Origin: a bacterium
Lineage (GTDB): Bacteria; Orphanbacterota; Orphanbacteria; Orphanbacterales; Orphanbacteraceae
Length of the DNA: 64,000 bases
Direction: 5' to 3'
NCBI GenBank assembly: GCA_025782575.1
Contig: JALGYY010000004.1
Location: 167,769 to 231,768, forward strand
Below the pieces are notes generated by a model. It saw nothing but the letters and a program-made list of their open reading frames with translations, was not told where the DNA came from and did no database searches. The position numbers were made by a program, and so were the translations under genes. Below are positions 43,989 to 52,582 of this stretch, piece after piece. Each line of letters opens with the position of its first letter. Within the stretch, counting starts at the first letter, position 1.

Positions 43989-46848
43989 GACGCCGGACGA
44001 GCCGACCGTTCACGTTGTAGATCATGAGCTTCACCGGCATGGCGTCGGAGAGTTCATAGCGGATTACAGTGCTCGGGTTGAATGGATTCGGCGCATTCGG
44101 GAGCGATCGAACGACACCCGGCACTGCACTTCCGCCGGCAACGTCTGTTGCTGAGGGCTCAACCAGAGTGATCCGCTGGTTCGGCGCGGTGCCCAACAGA
44201 CGCTGCACGATCCCGCTCGGCCAGAGCACTTCGATTGTGTCGATTAACACCGAAGGAAGTTCGAAGAGCGCACCGAATCCGAACTCTGCCGTCAGCGAAT
44301 TCATCGAACAGAAGCCCGAACCGGACGTCACTTCGCGAATTCGTGCGACGCCGTTTTCAATGACTCGGATCCGCGCTCCCACACCGAACGAGTTGGACGT
44401 CGTCCCCTGAAGATCGATCTGGAGCCAGTGGTTGCCGCCACCGAGTTCGTTTCGATAGAGCCGGTTCGGTTGCCAGAATGAGTTCACAGTGAAGAGGTCG
44501 AGATCGCCGTCGTCATCGACGTCCGCCCACGCCGCGCCACCCGTTGCACCCGGATCGTCGTACGGCCACTGGGCGACATCCACGAACGAGGAGCCGTCGT
44601 TACGAAACAGGCGGTTCGGTCCGTTGAAGTTGGATAGATAGAGATCGAGGTCGCCGTCATTGTCATGGTCCGCCCATGCGGGAGTGTGCGAATCGAGCCC
44701 GTCAAGAAGTGGCGCCGGAGTGGAGTTCGAAAATGTGCCCCCACCCGTGTTCTCGAAGAGAGCATTGTTGCCGGCGTTGTTGGCGAGATAGAGATCGAGG
44801 TCGCCGTCTCCGTCATAATCCGCCCAGCTCGCTCCCCGTGCCTGGCCCGCATCGGCAAGGACCCCCGGCGTGACATCCGCGAATGTACCGTTCCCCATAT
44901 TCCGGAGCAGGCGGTTCGCCGTGCCGGAGTTGGCGAGATAGAGATCCGGATTACGATCGTTGTCGTAGTCTCCCCAGACGGCGGCGTACGTGTCGCCTCC
45001 GTCCGCAAGAGCTCCCGTCGCGATGTCGACGAACGTTCCGCTGTTGTTTTGCAGCAATCGGTTCGCTCCGCCGGTTACAGCGATATACAGGTCGAGATCT
45101 CCGTCCCGATCGTAGTCGGCCCACGAACCGGACAGCCCCACACCGGCATCGCCGAGAGCACCTGAAGTGGCGTTCGTGAACGCGCCGGTGCCAGAGTTGT
45201 CGAAGTAGACGTTCGGTCCATCGTTCACCAGATAGAGATCGAGATCAGAATCGCCGTCCACGTCTCCCAGGGTAACGCCGAACCCGAAGCCGAAGTCGTC
45301 AGTCGGCGGGCCGGTAATATCCGAAAGGATTCCGTTGTCATTACGGAAGAGCTTGTTCGGTCCGGCCCAGTTGGAAAGATAGAGATCGTGGTCGCCGTCA
45401 CCATCGATGTCACCCCACGCCACGCCATGACTGACGTCGAACCCTTTGATTTCCGGCGTCGACACATCGGCAAGCAGCGACTGAGGAGCGAAAATCGTGC
45501 CGTAGATATCGCGCCAGTTTCCCGCGCCGGAGTTCCGGTTGTCATCCCACGCGACGAGCGCCGAACCGTTCGATCCACAGGCGATCACAGGGTGAAGCGG
45601 ATCTTCGTTTCCCGGCGCGATTCCGGTCGTCTGGGAGAGTATGCTGTTCGGATAGGGTGGGTACTGATAGTTATAGTCCACATAGTTTCCGCGAATATGA
45701 TAGTAGCCATCCCCACCCAGGTTGCAGGGGTCGACCGAACCCGTTTCGCGCCAGACGACGAACCAGCTGTCGTTACGTTCGTCGAAGTCGAGGCGGGGGA
45801 GCCAGGGATCGGTGATCGGAAAGCTCCAGTGCTTGCAAATCCTACTCACCGGGAAGGCGCCGGTCAGTCCACTACAATACATCAACTCGTTCGCATCTAC
45901 CGGACAACCCCATATCCCTGTCCAGCTTGTTCCGGAATTCTGCGGGTCGGTGTTGTTATGGTCCTCCCACACAACCAGAAAGGTTTCATCGCTTCCCGAC
46001 TCACCGTATGAAACGTCCGGCCGATAGACGGAGCCCGACTGTGTACCCCAGTCGACAGGCACAGTCGCTTCGAACGGAACCCCCACTCCGCAGTTCCAGA
46101 GAGTGGCGATCGGGTTAGCGTCGGAGCCGAGCATGATTGCCCATCCGGAGCCTCCCAAGTCAAAAGCAAACAGGTAACGCCCTGTGGGTGTTTCGACGCT
46201 CGAAACGGGGGCATAGGCAAGGCCGGGTCGGCTGAGCTGGGTGAACGGGCCGTTCGTCACATTGATAGTCGAGCCGATCCCGAATCCGGCGCTGCTGACA
46301 CGCTGCGCGTAGATGTCGCGGAGCCCGCTCGACGAGCCGGTGTCCATCGCCGCCATGACGAGATACTCGTCCGCAATCGAGTTGTACTCAACCACCGGAC
46401 CGCCCGGACCGTTCCCCCTGTCATAGGGTTCACCCGCTATGGCGGATATGGTGTTCAGCCACCCTCCGTCAGCATCGATCAGAACCGCATCGATTCCCTG
46501 CGTTCCGATTGCGCCGCCGTTCACGGCAACGAGCAGGTACTCATCCTGAGTCGGGTTGTGAACAATACTCGGATCGCCATGCTGGAAACCGAGAGGGAGG
46601 ACAACTGGCGGAGCGATCGCGTTTCCCCAGCGATCAAGCCTGACGCCTTCGTAGAACGCAATTCCGATCGGTGCCGCCACCTGCCTGTAGACGGCAAAAT
46701 ACTCCTGCCGGGATTCGTTCCAGACGGCGCAGCGAGCCGTTTCTGTCGTGTCGGTGGTTGCTGTGATCGCAAAATCAGCGAGGAGCGCCGCCGGGATTGC
46801 AAGAAACCCGATAAGAACGAGAATAGTGATAATCGTACGCTTGTACAT
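43837..46848 (-). CDS. FG-GAP/VCBS repeat surface protein with ASPIC/UnbV and FlgD-like sorting domains
   Basis: This protein of about 1,003 residues has a signal peptide (TIITILVLIGFLAIPAALLA). The first third has beta-propeller-like repeats. Then come at least seven FG-GAP/VCBS repeats of about 45 residues with the calcium-type motif DYDRDGDLDLYIA, for example DVDGDSDLDLYLVNDG. An ASPIC/UnbV module (GGGNHWLQIDLQGTTSNSFG) follows, then the FlgD-like domain (PNAPNPFNPSTVIRYELSD ... GIYLYRFDAG). It is a probable calcium-binding adhesin or scaffold. Start 46848 has GGAGG upstream; the longer opening at 47106 lies inside the CHAT gene. Confidence 0.88.
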   Translation of the reverse strand: MYKRTIITILVLIGFLAIPAALLADFAITATTDTTETARCAVWNESRQEYFAVYRQVAAPIGIAFYEGVRLDRWGNAIAPPVVLPLGFQHGDPSIVHNPTQDEYLLVAVNGGAIGTQGIDAVLIDADGGWLNTISAIAGEPYDRGNGPGGPVVEYNSIADEYLVMAAMDTGSSSGLRDIYAQRVSSAGFGIGSTINVTNGPFTQLSRPGLAYAPVSSVETPTGRYLFAFDLGGSGWAIMLGSDANPIATLWNCGVGVPFEATVPVDWGTQSGSVYRPDVSYGESGSDETFLVVWEDHNNTDPQNSGTSWTGIWGCPVDANELMYCSGLTGAFPVSRICKHWSFPITDPWLPRLDFDERNDSWFVVWRETGSVDPCNLGGDGYYHIRGNYVDYNYQYPPYPNSILSQTTGIAPGNEDPLHPVIACGSNGSALVAWDDNRNSGAGNWRDIYGTIFAPQSLLADVSTPEIKGFDVSHGVAWGDIDGDGDHDLYLSNWAGPNKLFRNDNGILSDITGPPTDDFGFGFGVTLGDVDGDSDLDLYLVNDGPNVYFDNSGTGAFTNATSGALGDAGVGLSGSWADYDRDGDLDLYIAVTGGANRLLQNNSGTFVDIATGALADGGDTYAAVWGDYDNDRNPDLYLANSGTANRLLRNMGNGTFADVTPGVLADAGQARGASWADYDGDGDLDLYLANNAGNNALFENTGGGTFSNSTPAPLLDGLDSHTPAWADHDNDGDLDLYLSNFNGPNRLFRNDGSSFVDVAQWPYDDPGATGGAAWADVDDDGDLDLFTVNSFWQPNRLYRNELGGGNHWLQIDLQGTTSNSFGVGARIRVIENGVARIREVTSGSGFCSMNSLTAEFGFGALFELPSVLIDTIEVLWPSGIVQRLLGTAPNQRITLVEPSATDVAGGSAVPGVVRSLPNAPNPFNPSTVIRYELSDAMPVKLMIYNVNGRLVRRLIDNESRAPGFHSILWDGQDDRGTPVGSGIYLYRFDAGNYRNVHRMTLVR

Positions 46849-46975
46849 AGTCCGATCCTCCAAGAGAAACGCGCATTCTGGTCTTCTATCAGCCAAAACA
46901 CGAAAAAGGGAGGAACCGAACAGAAAGAAGCGGGAATGGATAAAGTGTGCAGCCAGTGAAGGCTGCGGGCGGCCG

Positions 46976-49900
46976 TCAGCGGCGGTCTCCGGTGGCGACG
47001 AAACCGGCCCAGTAGCCGGGGTGGGTTGAAAGTCCGAGAGCGCGGCGGCGTTCCAGGAGGGCGAGGCTTGCGCGGCGGACGGATTCGACCGTACTCCGGC
47101 CGGCAAGACGGTTCTCGTAAAGGGATCGCATCCATTCGAGAGTGATCTCGTCGTCCACAGGCCAGAGGCTCAGGATAAGCGTTCGAACCCCCGCCATTTC
47201 GAATGCTCTTCGTAGCCCGAAGACTCCCTCGCCCGCCCGAATCTGACCAAGGCCGGTTCCGCAGGCGGAGAGAACCGCCCACTCCACGCCGGTAAGATCG
47301 AGGGCAGCGATTTCTTCGGCCGTCAGAATGCCGTCCTCCTGATCGGGCCCGGCAGTATCTCGGCGATTGGCGCCGGCCAGGGCGAGGCCGCAGAGAAGGA
47401 GCGGGTTTTCGGTTACGGGAGAATCGTCCCGGGCGCCGACAGCCCCCCCGATTCCCCGACGGTTTTCTGCTACCGCGGCACACTCCCCTCCCAGGAAGAA
47501 CGCATGGGTTGCCACGTGGATGATTCGGCTTCCCGGCGCATGAGTTTTGAACGATGATTCGGTCGCTTCCGGCCCGTTTCGCAGCGTGTAATTGCCGCCC
47601 GTCCCCGTGTGGTGAGCACTGCCCCACATTTTCGACACAAGCTGCGACTCCCTCACCGCGCCGGGTAAGGGCTCGAATCGGATCGCGTCGAACCCGCCGC
47701 ACTCCGCCCGTTTGCCGCGAAACGGCGCCGCACTCGCGACCAGCAATTCCTCGGTAGGCAGGCCGCGTTCTCTCTGCCCGGCCGCGCTCTCGTAATCGGG
47801 ACCGCCGAGTGCGAAGAGGCCCCACGGTTGCCCACTTGCCGGGGGCACGGAGCTCGGTCGACAGAGGTCACGTTCCGCAGAAAGGAGATGAATTGACAGC
47901 CCCTCGTCGATCAGAAAGTGTTCGGGCAATGAACCGGGCAAAGCGTGGAAATCGACCAGGTGGATCGATCCGTCGGGGACGACTAAAATGGTCTCGTTAC
48001 CGGCGATCGACTCGGCCAGAGGATCCCAGATCATTCGGCGGAGTTCCCTTCCTGGCGTGAAAAGATCGATTTCGCCGCTTTCGACCGGCGCCCCTCCCCC
48101 CACGATCCCGTTTCTCCAGGCGCTCACCAGACTGTCGATGAGCGTGGCCGGACCGAGTGGGATCGCCACAGGGGCGTCGGTCGCTGTTACCACGAATGCT
48201 GTGTAGGCCGGCGGGGGAACGTCATGCAGCCACCCCGCGGCGACTCTTTCGTTAAGGTCGAATGCCACGAGTGCGGCGCCATTCGGAATCGCACCGACCA
48301 CGTCGCCGTATCCACGGTCCATCGCGGCAATCTCTTCCCCGTCCCTCTCGCTGTGCATGGAAAGAGTTCGCTCTGCGCGCTCTTTCGTGGCGCGCGCTTC
48401 TTCCAGATGATTACGGTGCTCTTCCATCGTCTCGTCCCCGCGGCCGCGAACGACGAGGTCGGCGAGTACCTGGCGCGCCTCGGCGAGACCGGCTCTGAGC
48501 GAGTCGACCACGACTTCCCGGCTGCCGGGCATCCTGCCACGAAGGGATGCGATTTCGTCGATCACAAGTCCCCGGGATCGGATGACTTCGTCCCAGATAC
48601 TCTCAACCAGATCGGGGGGCGAGCTTTTGTTAAGAAGGGGGATGGCAATTCCGAGGCCGGCATCTCGATGGCTGTCATAGCGAAGGGCCTCCCGCTCCGC
48701 CAGGTTGGGGGCTGTCAATCGATGGTGTTCCCGGCTCACCCTTTCAGAAGCGAGGGCTGCTTCGATCGCTCTGCTTGTATCACCGGTCGAGGCGAGCGCC
48801 GAAGCCAGACCCAACAGTTCAGTTGTTATGTTCGGATGGTCCTCGCCAAGCGCATCGACATAGATGTCGTAGGCGTGCTGGTAGTGCTCGGCGGCCCCGG
48901 AGTAATTCGAGCGCTCAAATTCAAGATTTCCCAGGTCGTGAATGAAGCGAGCCGAATGAAGATGACCCGGCCCATAGACCCGGGAGTAATACTCAACGGC
49001 GAAAGAAATATGGGCTTCCGCCTCGTCGAACTCGCCAAGATAGGTAAGCGCCCTTCCCAGATTTCCCCGTACTGTGGGGATCTCCGGATCATCTTCTCCC
49101 CGTGCTTTGCGAAGCCGCACCAGAAGATCTTCATAGATGTCCCGCGCACCCCGAAGGTCATTGCAGTGCAACAAACCTCCGGCAAGATCGCGAAGACCTC
49201 TTAACAATTTCGGATGATCCGTCTCAAGGCTGTTTTGCCGAATCGCGACAATTCTCCTGTGGAGAGCGACTCCCCGCTCACACTCACCGATCAACTTGTG
49301 AACATTGGCGAGGCCGGCGAGAGAATAGGTGAGCTGCTCATGGTCCGGACCAAACACTCTTTCTATTATGCGGATAGATCGTTCGTAGAACTCCCGAGCA
49401 TCGCCGTAACGCCCCATGATCCGATAGAGGTGTCCCAGGCTGGTCGTCGGGTGGGCAACCATATCGTGTTCGGGGCCGTATACCTTTTCTCGAATGGCGA
49501 TCGTTCGCAGAAAGGCTTTCTCCGCCTCGCCGTAGTTACCCATGAGCCGCAGCAGAATCGCGTAGCTGTACAGTGTCGATGCAATGCTCTTGTCGTCCGG
49601 ATCAAGAGAGCTATCCTGAATGGAGATCGCCCTTTCAAAGAGTCGCTGGGATTCCTGAAAGTTCTCATCCAGCCTGTGCAGTCGCGCCAGATAACCGAGG
49701 CTGCGGGCGAGGTCGGAGGCGTAAGAATCGTTTGCCGTCTCGAGGATTTTGATCGCGCGGCGAATGTCTGCTTTCGCACCTTCGTTATCCCCGACAGCCG
49801 TCCGTATGACGCCGAGCCTGTGATAAGCAGGCGCCACTTCCGGGTGATCCGCCCCATGAATCGCCACGCGAATAGCGACGCTTCGCTCGCCGAGCGAGAG

Positions 49901-50158
49901 GGCGTCGTTGCCGTGAACGTTTCCCGACTTCTGCATCACATCGAGAAGGACGTGAATCGCCTCGGCTGTCTCCGTTGACTGCTTGCCATATGTTTCTTCC
50001 GTGCTACCGAGATAGGCGCGCGCGAGTGATTCCGCATCTTCATAACGAGAGAGTTCCTTGAGCGCAATAATGGAATCGACCGTGGCCGCCTGATCGGCAA
50101 AGGGAGGTGTTGCGGCCACGAGAAGCACTGCGGCTGTTAAGATTGATGAACGAATCAT
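46976..50158 (-). CDS. Exported TPR-CHAT caspase-like protein
   Basis: This 1,060-residue protein has a signal peptide (MIRSSILTAAVLLVAATPPF). About nine kinesin-light-chain-type TPRs of 42 residues follow (YGPEHDMVAHPTTSLGHLYR; LGEDHPNITTELLGLASALA), then a coiled region and a C-terminal CHAT domain. The dyad is predicted as His885 (IIHVATHAFF) and Cys966 (VLSACGTGLG), with TLILSLWPVDD and GYWAGF behind it. It may be a secreted or periplasmic protease triggered by binding to the TPRs. Its ATG overlaps the kinase stop (ATGA), so sigma, kinase and CHAT form one operon. No C-terminal membrane anchor is present, unlike the first CHAT protein. Confidence 0.9.
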   Translation of the reverse strand: MIRSSILTAAVLLVAATPPFADQAATVDSIIALKELSRYEDAESLARAYLGSTEETYGKQSTETAEAIHVLLDVMQKSGNVHGNDALSLGERSVAIRVAIHGADHPEVAPAYHRLGVIRTAVGDNEGAKADIRRAIKILETANDSYASDLARSLGYLARLHRLDENFQESQRLFERAISIQDSSLDPDDKSIASTLYSYAILLRLMGNYGEAEKAFLRTIAIREKVYGPEHDMVAHPTTSLGHLYRIMGRYGDAREFYERSIRIIERVFGPDHEQLTYSLAGLANVHKLIGECERGVALHRRIVAIRQNSLETDHPKLLRGLRDLAGGLLHCNDLRGARDIYEDLLVRLRKARGEDDPEIPTVRGNLGRALTYLGEFDEAEAHISFAVEYYSRVYGPGHLHSARFIHDLGNLEFERSNYSGAAEHYQHAYDIYVDALGEDHPNITTELLGLASALASTGDTSRAIEAALASERVSREHHRLTAPNLAEREALRYDSHRDAGLGIAIPLLNKSSPPDLVESIWDEVIRSRGLVIDEIASLRGRMPGSREVVVDSLRAGLAEARQVLADLVVRGRGDETMEEHRNHLEEARATKERAERTLSMHSERDGEEIAAMDRGYGDVVGAIPNGAALVAFDLNERVAAGWLHDVPPPAYTAFVVTATDAPVAIPLGPATLIDSLVSAWRNGIVGGGAPVESGEIDLFTPGRELRRMIWDPLAESIAGNETILVVPDGSIHLVDFHALPGSLPEHFLIDEGLSIHLLSAERDLCRPSSVPPASGQPWGLFALGGPDYESAAGQRERGLPTEELLVASAAPFRGKRAECGGFDAIRFEPLPGAVRESQLVSKMWGSAHHTGTGGNYTLRNGPEATESSFKTHAPGSRIIHVATHAFFLGGECAAVAENRRGIGGAVGARDDSPVTENPLLLCGLALAGANRRDTAGPDQEDGILTAEEIAALDLTGVEWAVLSACGTGLGQIRAGEGVFGLRRAFEMAGVRTLILSLWPVDDEITLEWMRSLYENRLAGRSTVESVRRASLALLERRRALGLSTHPGYWAGFVATGDRR

Positions 50159-51846
50159 TGTGGATTCTCGAGGACGATTTCACGCATCCAGACACCGCGG
50201 ACTTCCTCCGACCGAAGCTCCAGCCTGCCAGCGATGTCACCGACACTCCCGGGTGCAGGCGAGTTGGATCCTGTGCTTTGGAATGCGGGAACCGCCCCGC
50301 CGATTCCGCGCAGCCGCCGGAAAGATTCGCCTGAAATGGGGGCGGATCGTACGGGCCGTCCGAGTTCTGCCCGGGGGAGCCCCGCAATGGCCCGCTCGAT
50401 TTCCTCTACCGGGGATGGGCAGGCCACAACGAAAAAGTGCTCCCGCCCTCCGGCGCTCGTCACTTGCCAATGGATTTCTTCACCGTCACGATTTCCGGGC
50501 AGCTGATGCGACTGATCGCCGGGAAGGGGGTTCTTCAGCTCGTATCCGGGCAACGGGAACAGCACGAACGATGCGCCGTTCTCGTCTTCGGAGAGGACAT
50601 ATGTGTAGAGATCGGAAGACGCCTGGATCTTAAGAAAGAGCTCGTCCCCTGGTGAGACGGCCGAACCCGAACGGAGCCGTTCCGCACCTGAGGGACCTTC
50701 CCGATAGAGAGAGGCCTCGACGGAATAAGCGGGCGAGCCCGAGCGGAGGAAAAAGACTCCCGCTGCGATCGCTATTCCGGCGATGGCGCACGCGAACCAG
50801 AGCCGCGGTCCGCCTCCCGGCCGAGGAGATGCGATCGCCGGCGAGCCGGAACTCTCCGCACTCTCTCTGTCGAGAAAATCGGCGAGCGCTTTTTCCATTT
50901 CGCCGGCAGTCGCGAACCGTTCGCCCGGCTTGTTTGCAGTGGCCCGTTCGACTACGCGCAGAAAGCTTTCCGGCAGTCCGGGCCTCGCGTCCCGAAGCGA
51001 AGTGGATCGGCCTGATTCGTGGGCGTTTTGTATTTCGCCGGCCGACCGTCCGGTTACCGGAAATGCTCCCGATGCGAGCAGGTATAGGAGAATGCCGGCA
51101 CCGTACAGATCGCTCTGGACGGTCGCCTCTTCCCCCGCAAGGATTTCAGGCGCCATGTAGAGGGGCGTGCCGCTTACAGTCCGTCCGCCCCCGGCCGCCT
51201 GTTTCTCGCGGCCCAGGCCGAAGTCCATGAGAACAATCCGCCCCCCTTTTTCGCGCATCACGTTTCGGGCCTTTACATCCCGATGGACGAGACCTGATGC
51301 GTGCACGGCCGCAAGCGCGCGACAGACATCGATCCCCGTGAGCGCCGCCTCTCCTGCTCCGAGCGGGCCATCTGATTTCACGATACTGTCGAGGGTCCGG
51401 CCCCGAATGAGCTCCATCCAGATTCCGGCGCGACCGGCGTGAACATCAGCCCCATGAACAGTTACTACATTGGGATGGTCGACCTTTGCCAGCGCACGCG
51501 CTTCCCCGATCGTTCCATCATCTTCGGTTGTCTCGCCGGCGATCAGTTTGAGCGCCACCTCGCGGTCGAGCCGGGGATCGCGGGCTCTGTAAATCTCCCC
51601 GTAGCTACCGGAGGCGAGCGCTTCCAGAATTTCGAGAGCTCCCCACTTGTCGCCCGCGGAAAGAGGCTCTATTTCAGAGATGAGGTCCTCGTGGAATCCG
51701 GTAATCTTCGAGAGCAGGCGAAAACCATGAACGACCTGCCGGCTCTCCTCGTCGGGAGCGCCCGTCTCCTCGGCGTCCCAGTCGACACTCTTACCGTCCG
51801 CCACGGAGCGGGCGAGTTTCAGAGTCCAATCCCCATCACGCCTCAT
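50155..51846 (-). CDS. Transmembrane serine/threonine protein kinase with DUF4384-like outer domain
   Basis: This 563-residue protein has a Hanks-type kinase domain at about residues 73-325: P-loop GSYGEIY, Lys100 in VALKLI, HRD Asp190 (LVHRDVKARNVM), DFG Asp208 and APE (YMAPEIL). All catalytic residues are present. A single membrane helix (about 349-367, FACAIAGIAIAAGVFFL) leads to an outer domain of about 190 residues (SPGDELFLKIQASSDLYTYV) like DUF4384. It probably phosphorylates the sigma factor or another partner on an envelope signal. It overlaps the sigma gene by 11 nt upstream and the CHAT gene by 4 nt downstream. Confidence 0.93.
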   Translation of the reverse strand: MRRDGDWTLKLARSVADGKSVDWDAEETGAPDEESRQVVHGFRLLSKITGFHEDLISEIEPLSAGDKWGALEILEALASGSYGEIYRARDPRLDREVALKLIAGETTEDDGTIGEARALAKVDHPNVVTVHGADVHAGRAGIWMELIRGRTLDSIVKSDGPLGAGEAALTGIDVCRALAAVHASGLVHRDVKARNVMREKGGRIVLMDFGLGREKQAAGGGRTVSGTPLYMAPEILAGEEATVQSDLYGAGILLYLLASGAFPVTGRSAGEIQNAHESGRSTSLRDARPGLPESFLRVVERATANKPGERFATAGEMEKALADFLDRESAESSGSPAIASPRPGGGPRLWFACAIAGIAIAAGVFFLRSGSPAYSVEASLYREGPSGAERLRSGSAVSPGDELFLKIQASSDLYTYVLSEDENGASFVLFPLPGYELKNPLPGDQSHQLPGNRDGEEIHWQVTSAGGREHFFVVACPSPVEEIERAIAGLPRAELGRPVRSAPISGESFRRLRGIGGAVPAFQSTGSNSPAPGSVGDIAGRLELRSEEVRGVWMREIVLENPQ

Positions 51847-52420
51847 GACCCATCTCCTTTGCGAGCTTCACAAGGGCACGCGAAACGGCCATACGCGCCG
51901 CATCTTCAGACGGCTTGCAGAGAGCTTCCGCGATCTCCCGGTAGCTGCAGCGAAGTTCTACGCGCAGGTGTACCGCCTGCCGTTCTTCGTCTTTCAATTT
52001 TTCGAGCGCTCTCTCGTACGATTCGACGGTCTCTCTGCCGATCGTCTGCTCCAGCGGCGAAGGGGCGCGTGTCGCCGCGGTCTCCGGAATCTCGGCGGAT
52101 GGCGGCCGTACTTTGCGATCCCGAACCAGGTTTCGTACCCGGTTCAGCACCGCCTGCCTCATGTACCCTCGAAGCGCACCATCTCCCCGCATTTCGAATG
52201 TTTCGAGACGGCCCAGAGAGGCGATTACCGTTTCCTGGACAATATCCTCCGTGTCCCCCATGTCACGCGCCCATGGAGGGATGCGGCCGGTCGCCCAGGC
52301 GCGAAGCCTCGGGATGTACCGTGAATACAGGCGCTCGAGCGCCTCCCGGTCACCTTCCTGCACACGCGCAAGCAGGTGCTGCGTCGATTCAACGTCGTGG
52401 TGAGAGTCTCGATCGCTCAT
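51836..52420 (-). CDS. RNA polymerase sigma factor, ECF family (kinase-linked)
   Basis: This 194-residue sigma factor has region 2 (ALERLYSRYIPRLRAWATGR, DTEDIVQETVIASLGRLETF, LRGYMRQAVLNRVRNLVRDR) and region 4 (LEKLKDEERQAVHLRVELRC SYREIAEAL). Kinase-linked ECF families are known in which the sigma factor is activated by phosphorylation instead of by release from an anti-sigma factor; no anti-sigma gene is seen here, which fits that model. It is first in the sigma-kinase-CHAT operon. Confidence 0.9.
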   Translation of the reverse strand: MSDRDSHHDVESTQHLLARVQEGDREALERLYSRYIPRLRAWATGRIPPWARDMGDTEDIVQETVIASLGRLETFEMRGDGALRGYMRQAVLNRVRNLVRDRKVRPPSAEIPETAATRAPSPLEQTIGRETVESYERALEKLKDEERQAVHLRVELRCSYREIAEALCKPSEDAARMAVSRALVKLAKEMGHEA

Positions 52421-52582
52421 CGGGAAGGCCTCAAGTCTGGAAAATAGCTCGTCCCTCCATTATATACGTATCCGAGCTTCCCGCGGGGAGGATCATGCCC
52501 CATCCTGACGTTCTGACTCTGGAAACACGAAACGCGCGTGAAGCGAACGGAAGTATTAGGGAAGAATGGAGAGGGAGGTGGC
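52421..52582 (-). promoter_or_regulatory. Promoter region of the sigma-kinase-CHAT operon
   Basis: On the minus strand TATAAT occurs at 52459-52464, about 40 bp upstream of the sigma ATG. No -35 hexamer fits at 17 bp, so use of an alternative sigma factor or an activator is possible. No gene was seen in this gap. Confidence 0.4.

Noticed and set aside
44060..45420. Possible tandem DNA repeats in the FG-GAP gene
   Set aside because: They are protein-level repeats of a calcium-binding motif; the DNA units are diverged and explained by the coding sequence, so they are not a separate repeat element or CRISPR.
46521..47825. 434-codon minus-strand frame
   Set aside because: It overlaps the FG-GAP and CHAT2 genes in another frame, is Arg/Pro-rich and has no signature.
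48224..49204. 326-codon plus-strand frame
   Set aside because: It is antisense to the TPR region of CHAT2.
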